64,000 nucleotides of DNA from [Actinomadura] parvosata subsp. kistnae (GCF_900323885.1 NZ_OOHJ01000031.1:86744-150743); one strand, 5' to 3'. Positions 35,449-43,426 are shown, numbered from the stretch's first letter. The notes: generated by a model not told the origin, from the letters alone. Numbers and translations: made by a program.

Positions 35449-35790
35449 GTGGACATACGGGCGGAGATCCTCGATCTGAAACTGCGCGTCGAGGATCTCG
35501 AGACCGCCGCTGAGCGGGTCAAGGAGTCACAGGAGCAGGAGGCGCTCCTGCGCGAGGTCATCGACCGGACCAAGAGGGCGCAGGCCGAGATGAGCGCGCT
35601 CAGAGCCGACCTCGCCGAGGTCAGGAAGCTGCTCGGCGGCGGCGGGCCGGGCGCGGAGGGCGACGTGCGCACCGAGATCGCCGTCGAGTTCGAGGTCATC
35701 CGGTCGAAGGTCGAGCACGAGTTCAACTTCCTGCGCTCCGAGGTCATGGACCTGGCGATCAAGGTCGACCGGCTGACCCCCGACGAGTGA
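35449..35790 (+). CDS. Small coiled-coil protein
   Basis: 113 aa from GTG 35449, with AGGAG 8 nt upstream (ggcaggagtgc). Almost entirely charged heptads (LKLRVEDLETAAERVKESQEQ, LREVIDRTKRAQAEMSALRADLAEVRKLL), a GGGGPG hinge, then a second helical stretch. No membrane segment or enzymatic motif. Family not recognised; probably a structural or partner-binding protein. Confidence 0.75.
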   Translation: MDIRAEILDLKLRVEDLETAAERVKESQEQEALLREVIDRTKRAQAEMSALRADLAEVRKLLGGGGPGAEGDVRTEIAVEFEVIRSKVEHEFNFLRSEVMDLAIKVDRLTPDE

Positions 35791-35797
35791 CGGACTC

Positions 35798-35885
35798 TCA
35801 GAGGGAGAGCGCGGGGTCCATCGTCTCGGCCGGGCAGACGCTCAGAGCGAGAGTGCGGGCTCCATCATCTCGGCCGGGCAGAGTT
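35798..35885. repeat. Tandem 44-bp duplication of a gene 3' end
   Basis: Copies start at 35798 and 35842, about 85 percent identical. Both encode, on the minus strand, the same tail (CPAEMMEPALSL in the used copy, CPAETMDPALSL in the downstream copy) and a stop. The distal copy lies past the stop of the FMN-reductase gene. Confidence 0.9.
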
Positions 35886-36375
35886 GCCTGATCACGTTGC
35901 GCACCTGCGTGCGCAGGCCGGGAGCGGCCAGCCGGCCCGCCTCGTCGAAGTGCGGCCACGTCGGCGAGATCACCAGCTCGGCCCCCATCACGACCGCGCC
36001 GGCGCCCAGGAGCTGCTTGTACAGCTCCGCCTGCGCCCACATGGCCCCGCAGGCCCGCGCGCTCGCGCTCATCACCGCCACGTGCTTGCCCGACAGGCCC
36101 TCGCGCGCCGCCATCCAGTCCAGCGCGTGCGTCAGCTCCACCGGCAGCAGGCTGTGCTCGGGCGCGGTCAGCAGGACGGCGTCACCGCCCGCGACCAGCG
36201 TGACGAGGTCCCTCGCCGCGGCCGGCACGGGCCCCGGTCGGTAGGCCGGGATCTCGCCCAGTCCGCGCCACACCTCGAAGCCGACGCCAGGCGGCAGCTC
36301 GCCGCCCGCCGCGTCCAGCAATCTGGTGATGAATGACCCCGCGTGGAGGCTGGCGGCGATCCCGATGATTTTCAC
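35842..36375 (-). CDS. NAD(P)H-dependent FMN reductase-like flavoprotein
   Basis: 177 aa from GTG 36375, with GGGGAG upstream. Flavodoxin-like fold: VKIIGIAASLHAGSFITRLL (phosphate-binding loop with a shortened SxR motif), GGDAVLLTAPEHSLLPVELTHALDWM and LSGKHVAVMSASARACG. Matches the NADPH-dependent FMN reductase family. Longer upstream frames are possible, but VKIIGIA is the natural first strand. The 3' end is duplicated in tandem. Confidence 0.85.
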   Translation of the reverse strand: MKIIGIAASLHAGSFITRLLDAAGGELPPGVGFEVWRGLGEIPAYRPGPVPAAARDLVTLVAGGDAVLLTAPEHSLLPVELTHALDWMAAREGLSGKHVAVMSASARACGAMWAQAELYKQLLGAGAVVMGAELVISPTWPHFDEAGRLAAPGLRTQVRNVIRQLCPAEMMEPALSL

Positions 36376-36577
36376 CCTCTGCTCCCCAGGGGTTCCGGTG
36401 TTACCGAGAACCTGCCCGATGTGCCGGATGTCCAAGACCATCTGCTGGTCAAGAGGGGCACAGACATTCCCGTCCGTACGGGATGCCGGGCACGCCGAAG
36501 GGGGCACCGGCGCTTGGGGGCTTGCTGCGGCGCCGGGTGCCGGGACGTGCGGAGGGATGGTGCGGAGGGGTGGTGCG

Positions 36578-36653
36578 GCCCTGCTGGCGGGCCATCCTTT
36601 CGCGGGCGGGCCTTGCTGGCGGGGCCTCCTTTCGCGGCGGCCCTACTGGCGGG
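36578..36653. repeat. Imperfect tandem repeats downstream of the desaturase gene
   Basis: About 2.4 copies of a 30-32 bp unit (gccctgctggcgggccatcctttcgcgg and variants) start near 36578, 36610 and 36640. The last runs into the desaturase stop. The rest of the 36376-36642 gap holds no convincing gene or promoter. Confidence 0.7.
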
Positions 36654-37572
36654 CGGCGGCGCGGGCGCGGCGCTCCTCGCGGCGCTCCACGAACCGGGCG
36701 GCCGTGGCGTCCGCCTTCGCCAGGAACGCCGACAGCTCCTCGCGCGCCTTCTCACCCTCGGCGTCGAGCCCGGTCTTGTCGAACACCGACCACTGGCGCA
36801 GCACCGGCATGAGCACGTCGTCGAGGTGCAGGCGCAGGTCGTAGATGCCCTCGTTCGCGATGATCATGGCCTTGCGGGCGAAGCCGTCCATGCCCTGGCC
36901 GGGCATCTGGAAGGTGGTCACCACGTCGGTCACGGCGCGCATGGTCTGGTTCGGGTCGAGCTCGAAGGCCGCCTTGAGCAGGTTGCGGTAGAAGAGCATG
37001 TGCAGGTTCTCGTCGGCGGCGATCCTGGCCAGCAGCCGCTCGCAGCCCTCCTCGCCGGACGCCCGGCCGGTGTTGCGGTGCGCGATGCGGGTGGCGAGCT
37101 CCTGGAAGGAGACGTACGCGAGCTGCTGCAGCATCGTGTTGTACTCCGTCATGAAGCCGCTCTCCATGTGCGCCATGCGGGCCCGCTCCAGCGCCACCGG
37201 GTCCACGGCGCGGGTGACGGTGAGGTAGTCGCGCAGGGCGGTGCCGTGGCGGTCCTCCTCGGCGGTCCAGCGGTGCACCCACGTGCCCCAGGCGCCGTCG
37301 CGGCCGAACGTCGTGGCGATCTCGTGGTGGTAGCTGGGCAGGTTGTCCTCGGTGAGGAGGTTGACGATGAGCGATACGCGGGCCGCCTCCGGGATCTTGG
37401 AGTGGCCCTCCTCCCAGGCCTCGCCCCCGTAGATGCCGTCGAAGTTGCGGCCTTCGCTCCACGGGATGTACTCGTGCGGGAACCACTCCTTCGCCACCTT
37501 CTCGTGGCGGTTGAGCTCGACCTCCACGACCGGCTCGAGGGCGTGGAGGAGCTCCGTCTGAGTCATCGCCAT
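36643..37572 (-). CDS. Acyl-ACP desaturase (di-iron, DesA type)
   Basis: 309 aa from ATG 37572, preceded by AAGGAG about 10 nt upstream. Soluble fatty-acid desaturase fold: the two di-iron half-sites are TEDNLPSYHHE with AEEDRHG, and a later Glu with ADENLHM. It also has KEWFPHEYIPWSEGRNFDG and FQMPGQGMDGFARKAMIIANEGIYDLRLHLDDVL, typical of actinobacterial DesA proteins. It introduces a double bond into ACP-bound fatty acid and needs ferredoxin or flavodoxin. The C-terminus is a charged Arg/Ala tail. Promoter side carries a 12-bp palindrome. Confidence 0.94.
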   Translation of the reverse strand: MAMTQTELLHALEPVVEVELNRHEKVAKEWFPHEYIPWSEGRNFDGIYGGEAWEEGHSKIPEAARVSLIVNLLTEDNLPSYHHEIATTFGRDGAWGTWVHRWTAEEDRHGTALRDYLTVTRAVDPVALERARMAHMESGFMTEYNTMLQQLAYVSFQELATRIAHRNTGRASGEEGCERLLARIAADENLHMLFYRNLLKAAFELDPNQTMRAVTDVVTTFQMPGQGMDGFARKAMIIANEGIYDLRLHLDDVLMPVLRQWSVFDKTGLDAEGEKAREELSAFLAKADATAARFVERREERRARAAARQ

Positions 37573-37593
37573 AAAAGATCTTCTCCTTCAGGT

Positions 37594-37605
37594 TACGGTA
37601 CCGTA
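37594..37605. promoter_or_regulatory. Perfect palindrome upstream of the desaturase gene
   Basis: TACGGTACCGTA, 22-33 bp upstream of the desaturase ATG, followed on the plus strand by a related ggttaggctaccgg. Such palindromes are typical TetR-family operators. TTGACC on the minus strand farther upstream could be the -35. Confidence 0.45.
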
Positions 37606-37649
37606 GGTTAGGCTACCGGAAGGACATAACGGTCAAATAAGGTGTATGT

Positions 37650-38090
37650 ATGCGACCTAGTGTCCGTGGTGTCCTGCTCGACCACGACGAGCGCCTGGTT
37701 CTCTTCCGGCGCACGGTCCCGGGCCGCGCCCGCTACTGGTCCGTGCCCGGCGGCCACGTCGAGCCGGAGGACGGCTCCCTGGAGGACACGCTCCGCCGCG
37801 AGCTGCTGGAAGAGCTCGGCGCGACCGTCTCCGACGTGACCTTCCTCGTCAGCGTCTCCTACCCGTGGCAGGGCGAGGTCAAGACCCAGCACGTGTTCGG
37901 TTGCCGGCTGGTGTCCATGGACCCGGAGCTGCGGCACGGCCCCGAGTTCGAGGATCCGTCCCGGGGTCTGTACGAGGTGGAGCGCGTCCCGCTGCGGCGC
38001 TCGGAGATCTTCTCCCGCAACCTCATCCCGCAGGCGGTGGCCGGCTACCTCTCGGCCAGCATCACCGCCCTGCCCCGCCTCATCGGCTGA
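37650..38090 (+). CDS. NUDIX hydrolase
   Basis: 146 aa from ATG 37650. Nudix box as GGHVEPEDGSLEDTLRRELLEELGATV, slightly longer than the canonical 23-residue form but with the catalytic REL-EELG core intact. RGVLLDHDERLVLFRRTVPG precedes it. Hydrolyses a nucleoside-diphosphate-linked compound; substrate unknown. Divergent from the desaturase gene. Confidence 0.92.
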   Translation: MRPSVRGVLLDHDERLVLFRRTVPGRARYWSVPGGHVEPEDGSLEDTLRRELLEELGATVSDVTFLVSVSYPWQGEVKTQHVFGCRLVSMDPELRHGPEFEDPSRGLYEVERVPLRRSEIFSRNLIPQAVAGYLSASITALPRLIG

Positions 38091-38096
38091 CTTCGC

Positions 38097-38762
38097 TCAC
38101 CCTTCGGGCGGGGCCGCGGCGAGCGGCCTTCGGGCCGGCTGCGGCGAGCCGCCTTCGGCGAGCGGCCTTCGGGCCGGCTGTGGCGAGCCGCCTTCGGCGA
38201 GCAGGCCGAAGAGCGATTCGAGCCGTTCGGCGAGCTTCTCCGGCTCCGCCTCGGCCAGCGCCGTCGTGCCGAGGACGCGGCGCATCAGCCAGACCCCGGC
38301 CTGCACGGAGAGCATCAGCTCCGCCCGCACCCCGGCGTCCGGACCGCACAGCTCCTCGTTGAGATGCCGCCCGGCGTGCAGCGCGATGGCCTCGCGCATG
38401 ATCCGCGCCGCCTGCGGATTGGCCGCCGACCTCAGCATGAGCAGGAACGGCCCCAGCTCCTCCGCCTCCGGCGCCGTCCGCCGCACCAGCGCCCGCGCCG
38501 TCTCGCCGGGAAGCTCCGCGCCCGTGCCCGCGATCACCGTGCGCGGCGCGAACGCCACGTCGACGGCCTCCGCGAACAGCCGTTCCTTCGATCCGAAGTA
38601 GCGGTTGATGAGCATCGCGGTCACGCCCGCGCTCTGGGCGATCTCGCGCACCCCCACGCCGTCGTAGCCGTGCCGGGTGAAGGCGGCGACGGCCGCGTCC
38701 AGGATGGCCTGCCGGGTGGCGGCGGCGTCACGGCGGCGCCTGCCGGGTGCGGGATCGGTCAT
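38097..38762 (-). CDS. TetR family transcriptional regulator
   Basis: 221 aa from ATG 38762. N-terminal HTH: RQAILDAAVAAFTRHGYDGVGVREIAQSAGVTAMLINRYFGSKERLFAEAV. C-terminal ligand domain of the TetR_C type (PFLLMLRSAANPQAARIMRE). The C-terminus is extended by a 13-residue duplication (LAEGGSPQPARRP twice). Divergent from an SDR gene across 66 bp containing two near-identical operators, so it probably represses both. Confidence 0.93.
   Translation of the reverse strand: MTDPAPGRRRRDAAATRQAILDAAVAAFTRHGYDGVGVREIAQSAGVTAMLINRYFGSKERLFAEAVDVAFAPRTVIAGTGAELPGETARALVRRTAPEAEELGPFLLMLRSAANPQAARIMREAIALHAGRHLNEELCGPDAGVRAELMLSVQAGVWLMRRVLGTTALAEAEPEKLAERLESLFGLLAEGGSPQPARRPLAEGGSPQPARRPLAAAPPEG
38122..38199. 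repeat. Two 39-bp tandem repeats in the TetR gene tail
   Basis: Units 38122-38160 and 38161-38199 differ at one base and encode the doubled LAEGGSPQPARRP. They lie at the 3' end of the gene, just after the convergent NUDIX stop. Confidence 0.95.
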
Positions 38763-38805
38763 GTCTACGAGTGTATACTTCCTGGCGAAGTCTACGACTG
38801 TAGAC
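38763..38805. promoter_or_regulatory. Two TetR operators between tetR and SDR genes
   Basis: GTCTACGAGTGTATAC (38763-38778, one mismatch) and GTCTACGACTGTAGAC (38790-38805, perfect 6-4-6 palindrome) lie 27 bp apart centre to centre. The first overlaps TATACT, a likely -10 box. The arrangement fits repression of both divergent genes by the TetR protein. Confidence 0.8.
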
Positions 38806-38828
38806 ATGGCTGACGAGGTGAGGACACC

Positions 38829-39629
38829 ATGGATCTGCGACTGACAGGCAAGCGCGCGCTGGTCACCGGCTCCAGCTCCGGGCTGGGCGCGGCCATCGCC
38901 AAGGCGCTGGCGGACGAAGGGGCCGACGTCGTCGTCCACGGCCGCGACCGCACGCGGACCGAGGCCGTCGCCAAGGCCGTCCGGGCGGCCGGGGGCGGCG
39001 CCGCCGTCGCGATCGGCGACCTGGCCACCGACGAGGGCGCCGCCGCCGTGGCCGCCGCCGCGCTGGCCGGCGGGCCGATCGACATCCTGGTCAACAACGC
39101 CGGCGCCTACCCGCACGCCTCGTGGAAGGAGGCCACCGCCGCCGACTGGAGCCGGACCTACGAGATCAACGTCGTCTCCGCCGTCCGCATGATCCTGCGC
39201 GTGGTGCCCCGCATGCACGAGCGCGGCTGGGGCCGCGTCATCCAGATCGGCGGCGGGCTCGCCCTCCAGCCGGGCGCCGACCTGCCGCACTACACCGCCA
39301 CCCTGGCCGCCCGCCACAACCTCACCGTCTCCCTGGCGCGCGAGCTGAAGGGCACCGGCATCACCGCCAACACCGTCGCGCCCGGCGCCATCCTGGTCGA
39401 CTCCGTCCAGGAGCTCCTGACCGGGCTCGCGCCGGCCCGGGGCTGGGGCGAGACGTGGGCGGAGATCGAGCGCAACGCCATCGAGGAGCTGGCGCCCAAC
39501 GATATGGGGCGCATGGGCAGGCCCGAGGAGATCGCCGCCGCCGTCCTCTACCTCAGCGGCCCGCTCGCCGACTACGTCACCGGCACCACGCTGCGGGTGG
39601 ACGGCGGCGCCATCCGCGGCGTCCACTGA
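38829..39629 (+). CDS. SDR family protein lacking canonical catalytic Ser and Lys
   Basis: 266 aa from ATG 38829, with GAGG upstream. Rossmann SDR: TGSSSGLG cofactor loop, NNAG, EINVVSAVRMILRVVPRM, and C-terminal GRPEEIAAAVLYLSGPLADYVTGTTLRVDGG. The active site departs from the classical Ser-Tyr-Lys set. The Ser strand reads VIQIGGGLAL, and YxxxK reads YTATL, with CTG (Leu) at the Lys position. The NAG Asn remains. It may be a binding or regulatory protein or use another mechanism. Controlled by the divergent TetR (inference). Confidence 0.88.
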   Translation: MDLRLTGKRALVTGSSSGLGAAIAKALADEGADVVVHGRDRTRTEAVAKAVRAAGGGAAVAIGDLATDEGAAAVAAAALAGGPIDILVNNAGAYPHASWKEATAADWSRTYEINVVSAVRMILRVVPRMHERGWGRVIQIGGGLALQPGADLPHYTATLAARHNLTVSLARELKGTGITANTVAPGAILVDSVQELLTGLAPARGWGETWAEIERNAIEELAPNDMGRMGRPEEIAAAVLYLSGPLADYVTGTTLRVDGGAIRGVH

Positions 39630-39643
39630 CCGCGCGGACAGTG

Positions 39644-39710
39644 CCTACCGGCCGTGCGTACGGCGCCTACCGGCCGGGCGTACAGGGCCTACCGGCCGTG
39701 CGTCGCAGGG
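39644..39710. repeat. Three 22-bp tandem repeats between convergent genes
   Basis: Units starting cctaccggccg begin at 39644, 39666 and 39688, filling the gap between the SDR stop (39629) and the ArfB stop (39713). Confidence 0.9.
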
Positions 39711-39712
39711 GT

Positions 39713-40120
39713 CTACGGGTCGCGGCGCAGGCGCTTGACGTCGGAGCGGTGCTTCTTGGCGGCGATCCGCCGCTCCACGGCGCCCCGGCTGGGCTTGGTC
39801 GGGCGGCGGCGCTTGGGCGGCGGCGCCACGGCCTCGCGCAGCCGCTGCGCCAGGCGGTGGGCGGCGGCCTCCCGGTTGCGGAGCTGGGAGCGGTACTCAG
39901 AGGCCGCGATCGTGATCGTGGCGGACCCCAGCCGCTCCAGGGCGCGCGCCTTGAGCGCGGGCGGCAGCGCCGTGCTGCCGGCCACGTCGAAGGTCAGCTC
40001 CACCCGGCTGTCGGTGGTGTTGACACCCTGGCCGCCCGGACCTGAGGAACGGGAGAAGCGCCAGACGAGCTCGATGTCGGGGATGACGATCGAGTCGTTG
40101 ACGACCAGCGGGCCGGGCAT
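39713..40120 (-). CDS. arfB: Alternative ribosome-rescue factor ArfB (YaeJ-like peptidyl-tRNA hydrolase)
   Basis: 135 aa, the usual length. The catalytic GGQ loop is SSGPGGQGVNTTDSRVEL, preceded by ELVWRFSR. The C-terminal tail is highly basic (PPKRRRPTKPSRGAVERRIAAKKHRSDVKRLRR) and would enter the empty mRNA channel. It lacks codon-recognition domains, so it is ArfB rather than a full release factor. It acts on stalled ribosomes. Confidence 0.95.
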   Translation of the reverse strand: MPGPLVVNDSIVIPDIELVWRFSRSSGPGGQGVNTTDSRVELTFDVAGSTALPPALKARALERLGSATITIAASEYRSQLRNREAAAHRLAQRLREAVAPPPKRRRPTKPSRGAVERRIAAKKHRSDVKRLRRDP

Positions 40121-40157
40121 GCGCGGAGCTCCCGTTCTCGAAGAAGAAGCGGCTGTA

Positions 40158-40169
40158 GTGACATGTCAC
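40158..40169. promoter_or_regulatory. Perfect 12-bp palindrome upstream of arfB
   Basis: GTGACATGTCAC lies 38 bp upstream of the arfB start and 122 bp upstream of the divergent hydrolase. It is a candidate operator; nothing else in the 170-bp gap stands out. Confidence 0.3.
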
Positions 40170-40290
40170 CGTATCCGGCGGGCCCATGCCGACCGCAACG
40201 GTATTTCCCCGGACCGGGGCCGCCCGTTCTGCAAACCGGCTGCAAGCGGCGTGTGCCAGTATTCCGGCAAAAAGATCACGGGGAGGCGCG

Positions 40291-41121
40291 GTGGCCGTCA
40301 TCGTCGGCGTGCACGGGATCGGCAAGTACAACTACTACCTCGAAGCAGGCAGGTCCGCGACGGGGGCGGCCGAGGCCATGCGCCGGAAATGGGACCGCTA
40401 CCTGCACATCGGGCTCGGTGGGGAGCCTCGGGCGTACTTCGCCGAGATCGCCTACTTCTCCCACCTGCTGCACGACGGCGACGACGGGTACGGCGCCTAC
40501 GGCGGGGACGCGCCGAGGAAGGCGATGGAGCTGCAGGCCCAGCAGGTGCTCGTCGACTGGGCCCGGCACCTCGGCGTGGGGGAGCACGTGACGGGGGCGC
40601 TCAAGTCGTTCACCGGCTGGCTGCTGGAGCGGCTGGACAGCCGGTCGGCCGCCTTCGCCAAGCTGTTCGCGCCCGAGGTGGCCGCGTACCTCACCGACCA
40701 GGCCAGGCGCGAGAAGTCGCGGCGGGCCGTGGCCGAGTGCATCAGGAAGAACCGGCCGAAAGTGGTGATCGCCCACTCGCTCGGCAGCGTCGTCGCCTAC
40801 GAGGCCCTGTGGGCCGAGCCCGACCTGGAGGTGGACCTGCTGCTGACGCTCGGCAGCCCGCTCGGCATGCGCAACGTCATCTTCGAACGCCTCCTGCCCG
40901 CCCCCGTCAACGGCCGCGGCGAGCGCCCCAGGAACGTCAAGCGCTGGGTGAACATCGCCGACAAGGACGACATCGCGGCCATCCCGCCCGCCCTGGCCGC
41001 CAGCTTCACCGGCGTGGACGTCGAGCAGCTCGTCAACCTCGACTGGATCGACTTCCACACCGCCGAGAAATACCTGGGCTGCCCCGCGCTCGACCCGCAT
41101 CTGCGACCATTCCTGGCATGA
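40291..41121 (+). CDS. Alpha/beta hydrolase-fold protein
   Basis: 276 aa from GTG 40291, chosen for its GGGGAGG ribosome site 4-5 nt upstream and because VAVIVGVHGIGKYNYY is the natural first strand. Nucleophile elbow VVIAHSLGSVVAYEALW, strand LLLTLGSPLGMRNVIFERLL and a late WVNIADKDDIAAIPP Asp. Resembles lipase/PGAP1-like serine hydrolases. Substrate unknown. No signal peptide. ATGA overlap with the next gene. Confidence 0.85.
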   Translation: MAVIVGVHGIGKYNYYLEAGRSATGAAEAMRRKWDRYLHIGLGGEPRAYFAEIAYFSHLLHDGDDGYGAYGGDAPRKAMELQAQQVLVDWARHLGVGEHVTGALKSFTGWLLERLDSRSAAFAKLFAPEVAAYLTDQARREKSRRAVAECIRKNRPKVVIAHSLGSVVAYEALWAEPDLEVDLLLTLGSPLGMRNVIFERLLPAPVNGRGERPRNVKRWVNIADKDDIAAIPPALAASFTGVDVEQLVNLDWIDFHTAEKYLGCPALDPHLRPFLA

Positions 41122-41717
41122 CGTGGATAGTCTTCGACTACGGCGGTGTCCTTTCCCTGCCCCAGCCCGACTCCGACGCCGAGGCCATGGCGCGGGCCGT
41201 GGGGGCCGAGCCTGAGGAGTTCAAGCGCGGCTACTGGGAGCACCGCCTGGAGTTCGACCGGGCGAGCCTGACCCCGCACACCTACTGGGCGGCGGTGCTG
41301 GGCCGGCCCGCCACGCAGAGCGAGGTCGCCCGGCTCGTCGCCATGGACGTCGCCAGCTGGGCCTATCCCAACCAGGGCACGATCGCCCTGCTCGGCGACC
41401 TGATCGAGGCGGGCACGGACGTGGCGCTGCTGTCCAACGCGCCCGTGTGCGTCGGCGACGGCCTCGACGAGCTGCCCTGGATCGCCGCCATCGGCCACCG
41501 GTTCTACAGCGGCAGGATGGGCCTGGTGAAGCCCGACCGGGAGATCTACGACGCGCTCGCCCAGGGGCTCGGCGCCGACCCCGCCGAGATCGTCTTCATC
41601 GACGACCGTCCCGAGAACGTCGAGGGGGCCGAGCGGGCGGGCATGACGGGCCTGCGCTTCACCGACGCCGCCGCACTCCGTACGGCACTGGAGAGCGTGC
41701 CGCGCGCCCGCCTCTGA
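41118..41717 (+). CDS. HAD-IA family hydrolase
   Basis: 199 aa from ATG 41118, ATGA-coupled to the hydrolase upstream. Motif I is FDYGGVLS: the first Asp is present, but the second catalytic Asp position is Gly (DYGG instead of DxDG), as in epoxide-hydrolase-like HADs. Motif II LLSNAP, motif III GLVKPDREIYDAL, motif IV FIDDRPENVEGAERAGM. Confidence 0.9.
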   Translation: MTWIVFDYGGVLSLPQPDSDAEAMARAVGAEPEEFKRGYWEHRLEFDRASLTPHTYWAAVLGRPATQSEVARLVAMDVASWAYPNQGTIALLGDLIEAGTDVALLSNAPVCVGDGLDELPWIAAIGHRFYSGRMGLVKPDREIYDALAQGLGADPAEIVFIDDRPENVEGAERAGMTGLRFTDAAALRTALESVPRARL

Positions 41718-41791
41718 CAGCCAGGGGCGCCGCGCCCGCTCCTGACGGGCGATGATCGCGCGCTGACGTCGCACGCTGACCGACCGGTGCT

Positions 41792-41841
41792 GTTCACCCG
41801 CGCTTGACTCCGCCGTCACGGCGGAGTCAGCGCGGGTGGAC
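41792..41841 (+). promoter_or_regulatory. Long hairpin just upstream of the PhoD start
   Basis: Inverted repeat of about 23 bp per arm with one bulged T and one mismatch and a TCA loop (41816-41818). It ends 11 nt before the PhoD GTG. The 3' arm contains GGGTGGA (41834-41840), the best ribosome-binding candidate, so the RNA hairpin could hide it. It could instead terminate the HAD transcript. Confidence 0.6.
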
Positions 41842-41852
41842 ATACCTGGATC

Positions 41853-43409
41853 GTGGACCGCAGAGCCTTCCTGACAGCGGCGACAGCCGGCCTTCTCCTC
41901 CCGCAGCCCGCCGCCCCGGCGTGGGCCGCATCCTCCTCCCGAACGCTCAGATCCGACCCGTTCACGCTGGGCGTGGCCTCCGGCGACCCCTCCGCCGACG
42001 GCTTCGTCCTGTGGACCCGGCTGGCCGTGGACCCGCTCGGCGGCGACGGCCGCGGCGGCATGCCCTCCCGCGACGTGGAGGTCGACTGGCAGGTCGCCAC
42101 GGACGAGCGGTTCGCCAAGGTGATCAGGAGCGGGACGGCCACCGCCAGGGCGCGCGACGCCCACAGCGTGCACGTCGAGCTGAAGGGCCTGGAGCCGGGA
42201 CGCGACTACTTCTACCGGTTTAGGAGCCAGGGCCGCCTCTCGCCCGCCGGCCGCACCAGGACGACGCCGACGGGGGAGACGCCGCTCAGGTTCGCCGTCG
42301 CCGCCTGCGCGCACTACGAGCACGGCTACTACACCGCCTACCGCCGCCTCGCCGAGCAGGAGCCCGAGCTGGTGGTCTTCCTCGGCGACTACATGTACGA
42401 GTACGGCCCCAGCGGCTACACCGCGCTGGCCGGGCGCGTCCGCACCCACACCCCCGGCAAGTGCCAGACGCTCGCCGACTACCGCCTGCGGCACGCCCAG
42501 TACAAGAGCGACCCCGACCTCCAGGCCGCGCACGCCGTGGCACCGTGGCTGGTGTCGTTCGACGACCACGAGGTGGAGAACAACTGGGCCGGCCCCGTCT
42601 CCAGCACCGGCGCCCCCGGCTTCGAGCAGCGGCGGGCCCAGGCGTTCAGGGCGTACTACGAGAACATGCCGCTGCGCCGCGCCAGCCTCCAGGGCGCCGT
42701 CCTCAGGGTGAACCGGCGCGTCTCCTGGGGCACGCTGGCGCGCTTCCACCTGCTCGACACCCGGCAGTTCCGCGACGACCAGGCGTGCCTCGACGGCGTG
42801 CGCGCCGGCTGCGACGAGCGGCTGGCGGACCGGCGCACGCTGCTCGGCGGCGACCAGTGGCGCTGGCTGGAGAGCGGCCTCAACGACTCCACCACCCGCT
42901 GGAACCTCCTCGGCCAGCAGATCATGGTCGCGCAGCGCGACTACAAGATCGGGCCGGGCCGCGAGGTGAACCTGGACTCCTGGGACGGCTACGCCGCCGA
43001 GCGGACCCGGCTGCTGCGCTCCCTCGCCCGCACCCCCAACCCCGTCGTGCTGACCGGCGACGCCCACATGCACCACCTGGCCGAGCTCAAGACCGACTTC
43101 GACGACCCCGACTCGCCGGTCGTCGCCAGGGAACTGGTGGCCTCCTCCATCGCCAGCGACGGCGACGGGTACCGGGACCGTACGTGGATCTCCGAAGCGC
43201 TCCAGGAGAACCCGCACATCTCCTACATCGACCAGCGGCGCGGCTACCTGATGGCGCGGCTGACCAGGGACGAGCTGTCCGTGGACTTCCGGACGCTGGA
43301 CTACATCTCCCGCCGGGGCGCTCCCGCCCGCACCGCCCACCGCCTCACGATCCCGGCCGTCACCGGCGCCGCCGCCGCGGGCCGGGCGGCGGCTCCTCCC
43401 GCGGGGTGA
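41853..43409 (+). CDS. phoD: Secreted PhoD-type alkaline phosphatase/phosphodiesterase
   Basis: 518 aa from GTG 41853. Twin-arginine signal MDRRAFLTAATAGLLLPQPA with cleavage likely after AWA. N-terminal Ig-like domain (FTLGVASGDPSADGFVLWTRL), then the metallophosphoesterase: FAVAACAHYEHGYY, VFLGDYMYEYG, SFDDHEVENNWAG, LGGDQWRWLE, TGDAHMHHLAELK. These are the Fe/Ca ligands of PhoD. Exported folded through Tat; releases phosphate from organic phosphoesters. No PHO box was recognised. Short low-complexity Ala/Pro C-terminus. Confidence 0.95.
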   Translation: MDRRAFLTAATAGLLLPQPAAPAWAASSSRTLRSDPFTLGVASGDPSADGFVLWTRLAVDPLGGDGRGGMPSRDVEVDWQVATDERFAKVIRSGTATARARDAHSVHVELKGLEPGRDYFYRFRSQGRLSPAGRTRTTPTGETPLRFAVAACAHYEHGYYTAYRRLAEQEPELVVFLGDYMYEYGPSGYTALAGRVRTHTPGKCQTLADYRLRHAQYKSDPDLQAAHAVAPWLVSFDDHEVENNWAGPVSSTGAPGFEQRRAQAFRAYYENMPLRRASLQGAVLRVNRRVSWGTLARFHLLDTRQFRDDQACLDGVRAGCDERLADRRTLLGGDQWRWLESGLNDSTTRWNLLGQQIMVAQRDYKIGPGREVNLDSWDGYAAERTRLLRSLARTPNPVVLTGDAHMHHLAELKTDFDDPDSPVVARELVASSIASDGDGYRDRTWISEALQENPHISYIDQRRGYLMARLTRDELSVDFRTLDYISRRGAPARTAHRLTIPAVTGAAAAGRAAAPPAG

Positions 43410-43426
43410 GATCGCCGGGCCGTTGC

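Noticed and set aside
38097..39626. 509-aa minus-strand frame that includes the TetR gene
   Set aside because: The part upstream of 38762 is antisense to the SDR gene and crosses two operators; the TetR start at 38762 is clear.
40797..43340. 847-aa minus-strand frame opposite the HAD and PhoD genes
   Set aside because: Shadow frame with only low-complexity translation; the plus-strand genes carry catalytic motifs.
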